A stretch of DNA of 64,000 bases from Phycisphaeraceae bacterium (GTDB lineage: Bacteria; Planctomycetota; Phycisphaerae; Phycisphaerales; UBA1924), in contig JACKHF010000001.1 of the NCBI GenBank assembly GCA_020639155.1, positions 1,550,001 through 1,614,000 of the forward strand, given 5' to 3'. The position numbers and the translations under genes were made by a program. The notes beneath the pieces were generated by a model that was not told the origin of the DNA, did not search any database, and worked only from the letters and a program-made list of their open reading frames with translations. This document shows, piece by piece, positions 1 through 7,120 of the stretch; the first letter of the stretch is position 1, and each line of letters begins with the position of its first letter.

Positions 1-596
1 GTGTTGGAAACGACTTCTACTACTTCGGTTGTTTCCCGAACCCAAATACAGGTCTCACGCCGTACGAGGCGCAGGGCGATGCATTTGTGCTTGGTCCCCC
101 GCCAACCGATCCAAACACAACCATCCGTGTGACAGGTTGCGGCATCACTGATTCAACAGTTCCCGCAACGTATTACCGTGCGCAGAAGACGCATACCGGG
201 CCATGGGTGGGAATCAATGGAACACAACTGCAGTACCAGGTGGATACCACATCAGGGAACTCCGGCTCACCCGTGATCAACGACAACACCGGCGAGGCGA
301 TCGGGATTCACACGCACGGCGGATGCACATCGGGCGGTTCTGGCGCAAACTCTGGCACCTCGCTTACGCTTCCCGCGCTTCAGAACGCGTTCGCAAACCC
401 CCAGGGCGTGTGTGCGCAGGCGACATGCTGCTACGCCGACTGTGATGGCTCCGGCTCACTCAACGTGTTCGACTACATCTGCTTCGGGAATGAGTATGCA
501 GCAGGCACCAGCTACGCCGACTGCGATGGAAGCGGTGGGTTGAACGTGTTCGACTACATCTGTTTCGGAAATGAATACGCGGCTGGATGTCCGTAA
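1..596 (+). CDS. Secreted trypsin-like serine protease with paired C-terminal dockerin-like loops (5' partial)
   Basis: The reading frame is open from base 3, so the gene starts before the window; a GTG at 87 is internal. About 197 residues are visible. The motif TSGNSGSPV near residue 80 is the active-site serine region of chymotrypsin/V8-type proteases, and HTHGGC follows it as in that fold. The catalytic His and Asp would lie upstream. The last 50 residues are two near-identical 25-residue units containing DCDGSG and FDYICFGNEY, separated by TS and closed by CP-stop. These resemble calcium-binding dockerin loops and the GC-type dockerin tails of Phycisphaerales proteins. By family this is an exported peptidase held on or near the cell surface. 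A strong terminator follows at 622. Its substrate cannot be told from the sequence. Confidence 0.8.
   Translation, partial: VGNDFYYFGCFPNPNTGLTPYEAQGDAFVLGPPPTDPNTTIRVTGCGITDSTVPATYYRAQKTHTGPWVGINGTQLQYQVDTTSGNSGSPVINDNTGEAIGIHTHGGCTSGGSGANSGTSLTLPALQNAFANPQGVCAQATCCYADCDGSGSLNVFDYICFGNEYAAGTSYADCDGSGGLNVFDYICFGNEYAAGCP
432..587 (+). repeat. Tandem dockerin-like 75-bp repeat pair in the first gene
   Basis: Two 75-base coding units at 432-506 and 513-587 each encode 25 residues with DCDGSG and FDYICFGNEYAAG, split by two codons (Thr-Ser). The DNA copies differ mostly at synonymous positions. The same paired unit ends the next two genes. Confidence 0.9.
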
Positions 597-621
597 CAGC
601 ATCCAGTAGGACGTGCCGAGG

Positions 622-646
622 CTGGGCTGGTCAGGCCCAGTTTTTT
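622..646 (+). terminator. Rho-independent terminator after the protease gene
   Basis: A hairpin with arms CTGGGC and GCCCAG and a short loop is followed directly by six T. It lies 25 bases after the protease stop codon. Confidence 0.8.
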
Positions 647-766
647 ATTGGATGTCTGTGCACTTGCAGATTGGACGGATTTCCTGTAGGGTGATCAGAT
701 GATGCTGCTTGGTGCATCGCGTTGTTGTGCTGCATTGCATCAACTGGATTCGAGAAGGAGAGTATC

Positions 767-1441
767 ATGAGAGCGCGCGTACGCATGTTTGCTGCACTGG
801 CGAGTTTGGGATGTGTCTCGGCTGCTCACGCCCAGGGGCTTGCTGCAGAGTATTGTGTTGAGCAGATTTCTCCGGGGTTCTACCAGTACACGTTCACAAT
901 TTCGACAGACGCAGGCTGGGCGCCCGGCATGGGCTGGGCTTGGTTGATCTTCGGTGATGAGCCCGGAACAGGTCTTGGAGGCACCGGGATTGAGCCGATG
1001 CCTGATTTTGTTGTTGATCCAGCGTCATTCCCTGTCGGGCCTTGGGAGAAAATTCAGGGAACAGGCGGTGGACACAACGGTCGCACCTTCGCCAAACTCA
1101 ACGGCGCTGTGCTTGATCCGTGGATGCCTGCATCAGCAAGCGAAACACTCACATGGACAGGCACCTCCAGTTTTCTCGTTCCGACTGGCGGCATGCTGAT
1201 TTCCACGCTGAGCGCAACCGGCGGCGCAGCTCCTGCAAGCTTCCTCGTTGCGACCGAGGTGTCGTGTGGAACGTGTTACGCCGATTGCGACGGATCAGGC
1301 TCGCTGAACATCTTCGATTACATCTGCTTTGGAAATGAATACGCTGCAGGAACGAGCTATGCTGACTGCGACGGCTCCGGCACGCTGAACATCTTCGACT
1401 ACATCTGCTTTGGGAATGAGTATGCTGCAGGCTGTCCGTGA
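767..1441 (+). CDS. Exported protein with paired dockerin-like tail
   Basis: The protein has 224 residues. ATG 767 is preferred over the frame opening at 722 because a purine-rich ribosome site (gagaaggag, 752-760) precedes it and it gives a clear signal peptide, with Arg at positions 2 and 4, a hydrophobic core, and AHAQ at the cleavage region near residue 24. The middle of about 145 residues has no family I recognise and is rich in Gly, Pro and Trp. The C-terminus is two 25-residue dockerin-like calcium loops (1277-1351 and 1358-1432) and a final CP, as in both neighbours. I infer a surface or extracellular protein; its substrate is unknown. Confidence 0.8.
   Translation: MRARVRMFAALASLGCVSAAHAQGLAAEYCVEQISPGFYQYTFTISTDAGWAPGMGWAWLIFGDEPGTGLGGTGIEPMPDFVVDPASFPVGPWEKIQGTGGGHNGRTFAKLNGAVLDPWMPASASETLTWTGTSSFLVPTGGMLISTLSATGGAAPASFLVATEVSCGTCYADCDGSGSLNIFDYICFGNEYAAGTSYADCDGSGTLNIFDYICFGNEYAAGCP
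1277..1432 (+). repeat. Tandem dockerin-like 75-bp repeat pair in the second gene
   Basis: Units at 1277-1351 and 1358-1432 both encode DCDGSG, LNIFDYICFGNEY and AAG, separated by Thr-Ser codons. They are close DNA copies of the pairs at 432-587 and 2549-2704. Confidence 0.9.
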
Positions 1442-1843
1442 GCGATCATGACCGCATCATCTCATCATCCATGCCGTGGTGAGCTATAGCTATTTTGTGG
1501 AACCAGAGCCATGCTGTTTGCGAACAGCATGGCTCATCTGGTATGTGCTTCGCAAGTTTTCTTCATAGGGGATGCCGCGTTTGTATAGTTCCAAATAACC
1601 TGTGAAATAGTCTGATAATAGCGGAATTATTGCATACGATAGCAGTATACGGCAGCATTTACCCATTGTGTGTCAGAACTATTGACAGACTGGGGACTTT
1701 CCATTAGCATGGCGGTCAGATGCTCTCAAATGGGTGGGGGAGTATTTGAGCATGATCACGTTGGTCATGTCGGTGAATACCACCCGTCAGTAAAACGCGC
1801 ATTCACGTGGTGTGCGTTTTCGGGACAAGAAGAGGAGTTCCCA
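1442..1843. other. Intergenic region of about 400 bases with one hairpin
   Basis: No coding sequence seen. It is AT-rich between about 1570 and 1650, where a promoter for the next gene could lie, but I could not fix -35 and -10 boxes with confidence. It holds the inverted repeat at 1506-1535. Confidence 0.6.
1506..1535 (+). terminator. Terminator-like hairpin downstream of the second dockerin gene
   Basis: A perfect 13-base inverted repeat (arms GAGCCATGCTGTT and its complement) with a four-base loop lies 65 bases after the stop codon. There is no T run after it, so termination is likely but not certain. Confidence 0.5.
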
Positions 1844-2713
1844 ATGAAGAAGATGACGTTCGTTTTCGCGTCGCTCGTGGCTGCCGCAGGCGCATCCGCG
1901 CAGTGCACATCGTTGTTCAACAATTACAGCAACCCGCTCGTGAACGCAGCGGGCGGCAGCCCCTGCGGTTTCGGCGCCAATGACCTGTCAGAGTGCGCAA
2001 TCGACTGCACAATCGCTGGTTACAACGTTGTTGCAACAGCATTCGGCTGCGCTCAGGACTTCACACTGGCCAACGATGCAACAATCGACGAAATCGATTG
2101 CAACATCTACTCCACCAACTGCGCCACCACAGGCAACATTCTGGCGTCCGCCACACTCGCCATCCATGCCGACAACGGCGGCGTTCCAGGTGCAGCAGTT
2201 GCTGGTCCGTTCTCCACCTACACAGAAACATCCAACGGTATCTTCCGTACGTTCAACGCTCAGGGCACAAGCTGCGCACGCGTTGTCCGTGACATCAAGT
2301 TCACTGGCCTCGGTGCAAACCTGACCGCTGGCACATACTGGGCATTCATCACTGCAACATCCAGCGGCTGCGGCTCGGGTCCGTGGATGCCTCTCTGGAC
2401 AGACGGCTCCATCATCACCACACCAACAGGTACCGGCGTTGTCTTTGACCTCGCCACAGGTGCATGGAACCCGGCATTGGCACAGAACGGTGCTGGCCAG
2501 CAGTGCAGCTACCCGCTGAACGTCTGCGGCACAGAGGGTGTCGGCTGCTACGCTGACTGCGACGGCTCCGGCGCGCTCAACATCTTCGACTACATTTGCT
2601 TCGGTAACGAGTACGCAGCTGGCAACGCATACGCCGACTGCGATGGCTCCGGCACGCTCAACATCTTCGACTACATCTGCTTCGGTAACGAGTACGCAGC
2701 TGGCTGCCCGTAA
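1844..2713 (+). CDS. Exported protein with paired dockerin-like tail
   Basis: The protein has 289 residues. ATG 1844 is chosen because agaggag (1831-1837) lies just upstream and the first residues MKKMTFVFASLVAAAGASAQ form a signal peptide; the frame opening at 1670 would add 58 unlikely residues. The mature region is rich in Cys, Thr, Gly and Asn and contains a beta-rich stretch of about 200 residues typical of extracellular adhesin or carbohydrate-binding domains, with no family I can name. The tail is the dockerin-like pair at 2549-2623 and 2630-2704 plus CP. It is the third tandem gene of this type, probably a duplication of the anchor with different cargo domains. Confidence 0.8.
   Translation: MKKMTFVFASLVAAAGASAQCTSLFNNYSNPLVNAAGGSPCGFGANDLSECAIDCTIAGYNVVATAFGCAQDFTLANDATIDEIDCNIYSTNCATTGNILASATLAIHADNGGVPGAAVAGPFSTYTETSNGIFRTFNAQGTSCARVVRDIKFTGLGANLTAGTYWAFITATSSGCGSGPWMPLWTDGSIITTPTGTGVVFDLATGAWNPALAQNGAGQQCSYPLNVCGTEGVGCYADCDGSGALNIFDYICFGNEYAAGNAYADCDGSGTLNIFDYICFGNEYAAGCP
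2549..2704 (+). repeat. Tandem dockerin-like 75-bp repeat pair in the third gene
   Basis: Units at 2549-2623 and 2630-2704 encode DCDGSG, LNIFDYICFGNEY and AAG, separated by Asn-Ala. They are nearly identical in DNA to each other. Confidence 0.9.
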
Positions 2714-2754
2714 TCTCGGGTGCTGATTGATGTCAGTCCGCGTGACTGACAACT

Positions 2755-2800
2755 GCAAATACAAGGGCTGGTCGGGAAACCGATCAGCCCTTGTATTTGC
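2755..2800 (+). terminator. Long-stem terminator-like hairpin after the third dockerin gene
   Basis: A stem of about 21 base pairs (outer arms GCAAATACAAGGGCTG and complement) is closed by a GAAA tetraloop. A-rich and T-rich outer segments allow function on either strand. No long T run follows. Confidence 0.6.
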
Positions 2801-2942
2801 TTCTGTATACGTGGAAACTCGCCGAAAACGCCGCATCTGTCCAGTCAAAAGAATCATCGCACCGAACCACACTAACAGATCTCTTGAAGCTGTATGATGT
2901 GTTTGTTACTCGACGATTCATTGGATCGCACATGTTCTCAAA

Positions 2943-3875
2943 GTGAAACAGATGCACACAGACACACCAGCTGCCCAGATGGAGCACGAATCATATGAGC
3001 CAGCAATGCCTGCGCATCAGCACGCGCACGAAGGGTTGCCGGTTCTGGATCAGGTGACACTGTTCCGCAGGCGGGAGAATGTGTTCCTGCTGTTCGCGGG
3101 GTTGTTTCTCGGGTCTTTGACGATGCTGAACATCCTCGGTATCACGCGGTTTATCAAGTTGTTCTCGCACGACTTTGATGGCGACCCTGGCACAGGGCCG
3201 ACGCTGTTCCTTGTCGCAGTGGGGGTGCTGCCGTACCCCATCACGTTCCTGTGCACGGACTTCATCTCAGAACTCTTCGGCAAACGTCGCGCGAACGCGG
3301 TCGTGTGGATGGGACTGATTCTCAATATCTGGGTGATGTCGATCCTGTGGGTCGGCGGCAATCTGCCTGGGTTTGAGAGTGCGGAGCAGGCGGCGCAGAT
3401 CACCAGTATCGCGAAAGAAGTTGCGCCGACGATTGAGGATGAAGGACTTCGCAAAGCATTTCTTGCGCAGGCAGATCGGAAGCCCGTGTTCTTCGAGGTG
3501 CGCACACTCGCGTTCGGCGCGGTGATCGCGTCGATGCTCGCGTATCTCGCAGCGCAGTTTATCGATGTGCACGTCTTCCACTTCTGGAAGAAGAAGACCG
3601 ACGGCAAACATCTCTGGCTGCGTAACAACGGGTCGACGCTGGTCAGTCAGCTTGTTGACACCGTTGCGGTGATTCTGATCACGTATTGGATTGGCGGGCT
3701 TGCTGGGATTATCAAGCCCGACCAGAGCATCGCAAAGCAACTCGCCGTCATTATTGCGACGGGGTATGTGTTCAAGATGATCGCTGCGCTGCTCGACACG
3801 ATCCCGTTCTACATCGGGACGCATCATCTGGTGCGGTATCTGCGACTTCCGCCGCCGGGGAAAGATCCTGCGTGA
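2943..3875 (+). CDS. yhhQ: Queuosine precursor transporter (YhhQ/VUT family)
   Basis: The protein has 310 residues from a GTG at 2943; the true start could be an internal ATG at 2952, 2979 or 3006 because none has a strong ribosome site and the first 35 residues are polar and His-rich. From about residue 40 it has about six membrane helices, for example around FLLFAGLFLGSLTMLNIL, and the family region PYPITFLCTDFISELFGKR followed by ANAVVWMGL. This family imports queuine-type precursors (preQ0/preQ1) for modified tRNA. A loop of about 50 polar residues (about 140-190) between helices is longer than in short family members. queA and queE elsewhere in the window fit the same pathway. Confidence 0.85.
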   Translation: MKQMHTDTPAAQMEHESYEPAMPAHQHAHEGLPVLDQVTLFRRRENVFLLFAGLFLGSLTMLNILGITRFIKLFSHDFDGDPGTGPTLFLVAVGVLPYPITFLCTDFISELFGKRRANAVVWMGLILNIWVMSILWVGGNLPGFESAEQAAQITSIAKEVAPTIEDEGLRKAFLAQADRKPVFFEVRTLAFGAVIASMLAYLAAQFIDVHVFHFWKKKTDGKHLWLRNNGSTLVSQLVDTVAVILITYWIGGLAGIIKPDQSIAKQLAVIIATGYVFKMIAALLDTIPFYIGTHHLVRYLRLPPPGKDPA

Positions 3876-3912
3876 GCAGGCAAAGATCGAAATCAAACGA
3901 GTCATCAGGGGT

Positions 3913-4020
3913 GGGGAGCGTCCCGCTCCCCAATTGTCATGAAATGTGTATAACGCTGGAGCTCACCCGGGGCGAGACGCCCCGGACTCCTGTGCTTATA
4001 CCCGGATTCCTGTGTTTATG
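3913..4020. repeat. Two GC hairpins and a short tandem duplication
   Basis: Hairpin one (3913-3931) has arms GGGGAGCG and CGCTCCCC. Hairpin two (3967-3985) has arms CCGGGGCG and CGCCCCGG around AGA. Directly after, two 20-base units (3981-4000 and 4001-4020) sharing CCGGA, TCCTGTG and TTAT lie in tandem with a few mismatches. The region is between a plus-strand gene and the convergent metG and may terminate the transporter transcript. Confidence 0.6.
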
Positions 4021-4078
4021 GATACATACTTTGAAATAGCAGCGGTTCTGAAGTGGAGATCATCACACCTACAAGAGA

Positions 4079-4100
4079 CCCAGGGATTGTCATCCCTGGG
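4079..4100 (-). terminator. Palindromic terminator downstream of metG (copy 1 of a repeated element)
   Basis: Arms CCCAGGGAT and ATCCCTGGG flank a four-base loop. It lies 27 bases past the metG stop. The same sequence family recurs at 5897, 16367 and 48318. Confidence 0.65.
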
Positions 4101-4127
4101 CGTTGAGTTGTAGAAGAATGAACGCTC

Positions 4128-5855
4128 TCAGTCCGGCTTCGTTGCGGCTGGTGATTCGGCGTTCACATCCGCGCGCATGAAGAGCGCATCGCCCTTGGAG
4201 ATCTGCTGACCCGGTTTTAGGCCGTATGGACCCGCCCATTGCGCAAGTTCCATCAGCGGCGCGACGAACCCAGATTCGATGTCGTTGGGATCGTTCAGAT
4301 GGGTGCAGTTCCAGTTGCGCCAAAGCTGTGCCATCTTCTCGGGCATCGTGGGAAAATAAGCAAGGGACACTATTCGAATAGACTCAGCAGCTTGGTACAA
4401 AATCGAATGAACTTCTTGTAGTTTGCTTGGATCCTTTGCTAGTTTAAATGGCGCTGTATCTGAAAGAAACTGATCAATGATTCTTATTGCAGACTTCGCC
4501 GACAATAACAGATCGCCAATCTTGTTTTCATTGATCAGATTAGAGATTGACTGTGCAAGGGGGACAGCTCGGCCGCGAGGTGGTGTCCGTAAGACTGTTT
4601 CGCCATCTACTTCAATGTTGAAATGCTCTAGAATTTGCCAATCTTGAATCTTCCCATCAAAGTACTTCGCGATCATGTTCCCGACGCGGCTGGCGCAGTT
4701 GCCGATCCCGTTGGCAAGATCTGCGTTGTACACCTCGACGAAGCGCTTGTACGCAAAGTCCGCGTCGGTTGCGCCGAGCGGGCCTTGTGTGATGAGATAC
4801 CAGCGCACCGCGTCGAGGGAGTACCGGTCGGCGTAGGCTTTGAGATCGTCGAGTTCGATGAAGTTGCCAAGCGACTTTGACATCTTCACGCCTTCCGCAA
4901 CCCAGTACGCGTGCGCGTAGACGGTGGTGGGTGGTGTCTCGCTGAGCGCGTGCAGCATGGCCGGCCAGATCACAGCGTGGAACCACAGAATGTCCTTTGC
5001 CATGAAGTGGACAACATTGCTTGCGCCCTGGCCGGACTTTGGCCAGTACGTGCGCCGATCGCCCTCTGCTTTGCTCGTGTCGCACGCGGGGTGTGCATTG
5101 TCAACGACCGTCAGGTAGTTGCACAGCGCTTCGATCCACACGTACACGCGATGGTCGGGATCGTTGGGCATGCGGATGCCCCAATCCTCGTCGCCGTCCT
5201 TGATCTTGCGCGAGACAGGAACTTTCTGCAAGCCCTGTTTGATACGTCCGAGGACTTCATTTTTGCGCTGCTCGGGCAGCACCTCGATGCGCTTCTCCTC
5301 GATCATGGCGCGGAGCCAGTCCTCGTACTTGTCGAGTCTGAAGAAGTAGTTCTGCTCGACGCGTTTTTCGAGTGGCTTCTTTGTGACAGGGCTCTTGTAA
5401 TCGTGCTCGCGCGCAGTGTTCTCGGGGACATACTCCTCCTGCGACGCGTCCCACCATCCCTCGTAGTCGCCCAGCTCGATGTCGCCCTGATCGACAAGTC
5501 TCTGGATGTAAGCGCTCGCGCGCAGCTTGTGTCTGTCTTCGCTGGTGCGCACAAAGTCGTCGTTGGAGAACTGCATGAACTGGAACGCTTCGCGGAATCG
5601 TGCGGCGTTGTGGTCGGCCCACTGTTGGGCGGTCATGTCGTGGGCTTTGGCGCTCGTGACGACTTTTTCCGCGTGCTCGTCGGTGCCCGTGAGGAAGAAA
5701 ACATCGTTTCCAAGCAGTCGGTGGAATCGCGCGAGCACGTCCGCGACGAGTGTTGTGTAGCAGTGCCCGATGTGTGGGCGATCGTTGACGTAGTAGATTG
5801 GCGTGGTGATATACGTCGTTGACGGCTTTGTGGTGTCTGTCTCTGGGGTACTCAT
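4128..5855 (-). CDS. metG: Methionyl-tRNA synthetase
   Basis: The enzyme charges methionine onto tRNA-Met in the cytoplasm. The 575-residue protein has the class I signatures: PIYYVNDRPHIGH near residues 19-31 (HIGH box) and KMSKSLGN near residue 325 (KMSKS box), with GTDEHAEK and WIEALCNYL typical of MetRS. The connective peptide region (GWWDASQEEYVPENT) lacks the Cys knuckles that bind zinc in many MetRS enzymes. The C-terminus ends after the anticodon-binding helical domain, with no appended tRNA-binding domain. Between about 4340 and 4660 the coding sequence becomes visibly AT-richer than the rest of the gene. A repeat-type palindrome terminates it at 4079. Confidence 0.95.
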   Translation of the reverse strand: MSTPETDTTKPSTTYITTPIYYVNDRPHIGHCYTTLVADVLARFHRLLGNDVFFLTGTDEHAEKVVTSAKAHDMTAQQWADHNAARFREAFQFMQFSNDDFVRTSEDRHKLRASAYIQRLVDQGDIELGDYEGWWDASQEEYVPENTAREHDYKSPVTKKPLEKRVEQNYFFRLDKYEDWLRAMIEEKRIEVLPEQRKNEVLGRIKQGLQKVPVSRKIKDGDEDWGIRMPNDPDHRVYVWIEALCNYLTVVDNAHPACDTSKAEGDRRTYWPKSGQGASNVVHFMAKDILWFHAVIWPAMLHALSETPPTTVYAHAYWVAEGVKMSKSLGNFIELDDLKAYADRYSLDAVRWYLITQGPLGATDADFAYKRFVEVYNADLANGIGNCASRVGNMIAKYFDGKIQDWQILEHFNIEVDGETVLRTPPRGRAVPLAQSISNLINENKIGDLLLSAKSAIRIIDQFLSDTAPFKLAKDPSKLQEVHSILYQAAESIRIVSLAYFPTMPEKMAQLWRNWNCTHLNDPNDIESGFVAPLMELAQWAGPYGLKPGQQISKGDALFMRADVNAESPAATKPD

Positions 5856-5896
5856 CGCGGGATTCTAGAAGCAGCGTTGAAAACTTCTTCATAAGA

Positions 5897-5924
5897 AAAG
5901 CCCAGGGGTTGTAATCCCCGGGCT
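5897..5924 (-). terminator. Palindromic terminator downstream of the HTH-receiver gene (copy 2)
   Basis: Arms AAGCCCAGGGGTT and AATCCCCGGGCTT pair with one mismatch and one G-T. It lies 27 bases after the stop of the minus-strand regulator gene and before the metG start. Confidence 0.65.
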
Positions 5925-5951
5925 TCTGGAAATCTGCGATGTTTAGATCGA

Positions 5952-6530
5952 TTACGAGACGATCTGGGTGGCGTTCTCGATGGCTTCGACAAGCTGGCGA
6001 ACCTGGAAGGGCTTGCGGAGGAACCCGTCGAACCCGACAGAGCGGAGCATGCCGGTCTGGCCGTCGGTCAGCTGGCCGCTCATCGCGATGATGCGTGTGA
6101 GCTGGAGCTGCTCGTCGTTGCGGATGGATTCGCACAGGGTCTTGAGATCCTTGGAGTCCATGTGGACATCGATCAGCAGGACGTGGGGCTGGACCTGATG
6201 GCACATCATGCCGGCCTCGAACCCAGACTTTGCGATGCTGACGTCGTAGCTGGTCTGCTCGCGCAGGACCTTGGTCAGGACATCGAGCATCTCGCTGTCG
6301 GTATCCGCGATAAGGACGCGGGTGGAGCCGGTTTTCAGCCCGTTGAGCGGCATGCCATGGGCTTTCATGAACTCGATGAGTTCAGCCACAGGAATCCGAC
6401 GGTCCTTTGAACCGGGGATTCGATAGCCTTTCAGCGACCCATTGTCGAACCACTTTGAGACGGTTCGCGGGGCCACGTTGCAAATCTTTGCAACTTCGCC
6501 GGTCGTGAGCACATCTTTCTCAAACGCCAT
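5952..6530 (-). CDS. Transcriptional regulator: excisionase/BldC-like HTH followed by a receiver domain
   Basis: The 192-residue protein starts at ATG 6530, preceded by AGGTG; a longer frame to 6644 lacks support. Residues 8-56 (TTGEVAKICNVAPRTVSKWF) are a MerR/excisionase-type helix-turn-helix that would bind DNA. Residues 70-188 form a response-regulator receiver: acidic Asp76/Asp78, phosphate-accepting Asp121 in LLIDVHM, Ser151, and Lys173 in LRKPF. The usual order in response regulators is receiver first, so this reversed layout is unusual. No histidine kinase is adjacent. It probably controls transcription according to a phosphorelay whose partner lies outside the window. Confidence 0.85.
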   Translation of the reverse strand: MAFEKDVLTTGEVAKICNVAPRTVSKWFDNGSLKGYRIPGSKDRRIPVAELIEFMKAHGMPLNGLKTGSTRVLIADTDSEMLDVLTKVLREQTSYDVSIAKSGFEAGMMCHQVQPHVLLIDVHMDSKDLKTLCESIRNDEQLQLTRIIAMSGQLTDGQTGMLRSVGFDGFLRKPFQVRQLVEAIENATQIVS

Positions 6531-7120
6531 AGAAACACCTCTGTGCGTGCATGCGTGCGGGCAGATACTGGCCGATGCCGAGCGGCAGCCCGAGTCATGC
6601 GATGAATCGACGTGCAGAGGGGGCAGGTTGATCGCAGGAGCCATGTTCCTGCAGAATCAGCGTGGAAGTCTGCTGTTTGTGTGTAGTTTCCGGCCTTTGG
6701 GACTGGTTATTGCTCTGTCAGTATCACCAAAGCAAGTGTTCTGACCTGTATGATCGGCCAGATCCCGCTGTTCTCGGCCTAAATCAGGCAGAGCGGGCGA
6801 TCTGCAGCAAGAATCAGTACATGCCTTGATGGAACGGGTTGGCGCCTCGCCGATTCCGAACATCTGGAGACTGAGATTCCTATCTGCCAAACGGTACTCC
6901 AGACAGTTGAAAAGGCATCCTCGGGCTGGTAACTTGCGTATTGTCCTGTCCCACAGAACCCGCCTCAGTCGGGAACGGTGGTGGTGTTGTGTTGGTCTTT
7001 GGCTGCTCGGAGGGCGGAAAGCTCTGCGATAGTGGTCGCGTCGGCACTGGTTTCTGTGTTCGGCGGTGTTTCGAACTTCCCGTCTGTGTGCCCATATATA
7101 CAACGATCTGGAGTGAGCCT
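6531..7120. other. Intergenic region of about 590 bases between divergent genes
   Basis: It should hold divergent promoters for the HTH-receiver gene and the HEAT-repeat gene. Open frames here (for example 6657-7103 minus) have no protein family look and no ribosome site. An A/T-rich box, CATATATACA, lies at about 7091-7100, only 20 bases before the GTG start at 7121, and could be part of a promoter. No RNA gene recognised. Confidence 0.5.

Noticed and set aside
1988..2872. 294-residue minus-strand open frame across the third dockerin gene
   Set aside because: It is the antisense shadow of repeated Asp/Gly-rich dockerin codons and reads as Cys-Ala-Val low-complexity sequence.
4911..5822. 303-residue plus-strand open frame antisense to metG
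   Set aside because: It mirrors the GC-rich metG codons and its amino acid text has no family pattern; metG with its HIGH and KMSKS motifs is clearly the real gene.
6657..7103. 148-residue minus-strand open frame upstream of the HEAT-repeat gene
   Set aside because: No domain or ribosome site, and its sequence is a mix of Arg and Pro typical of a random GC-rich frame.
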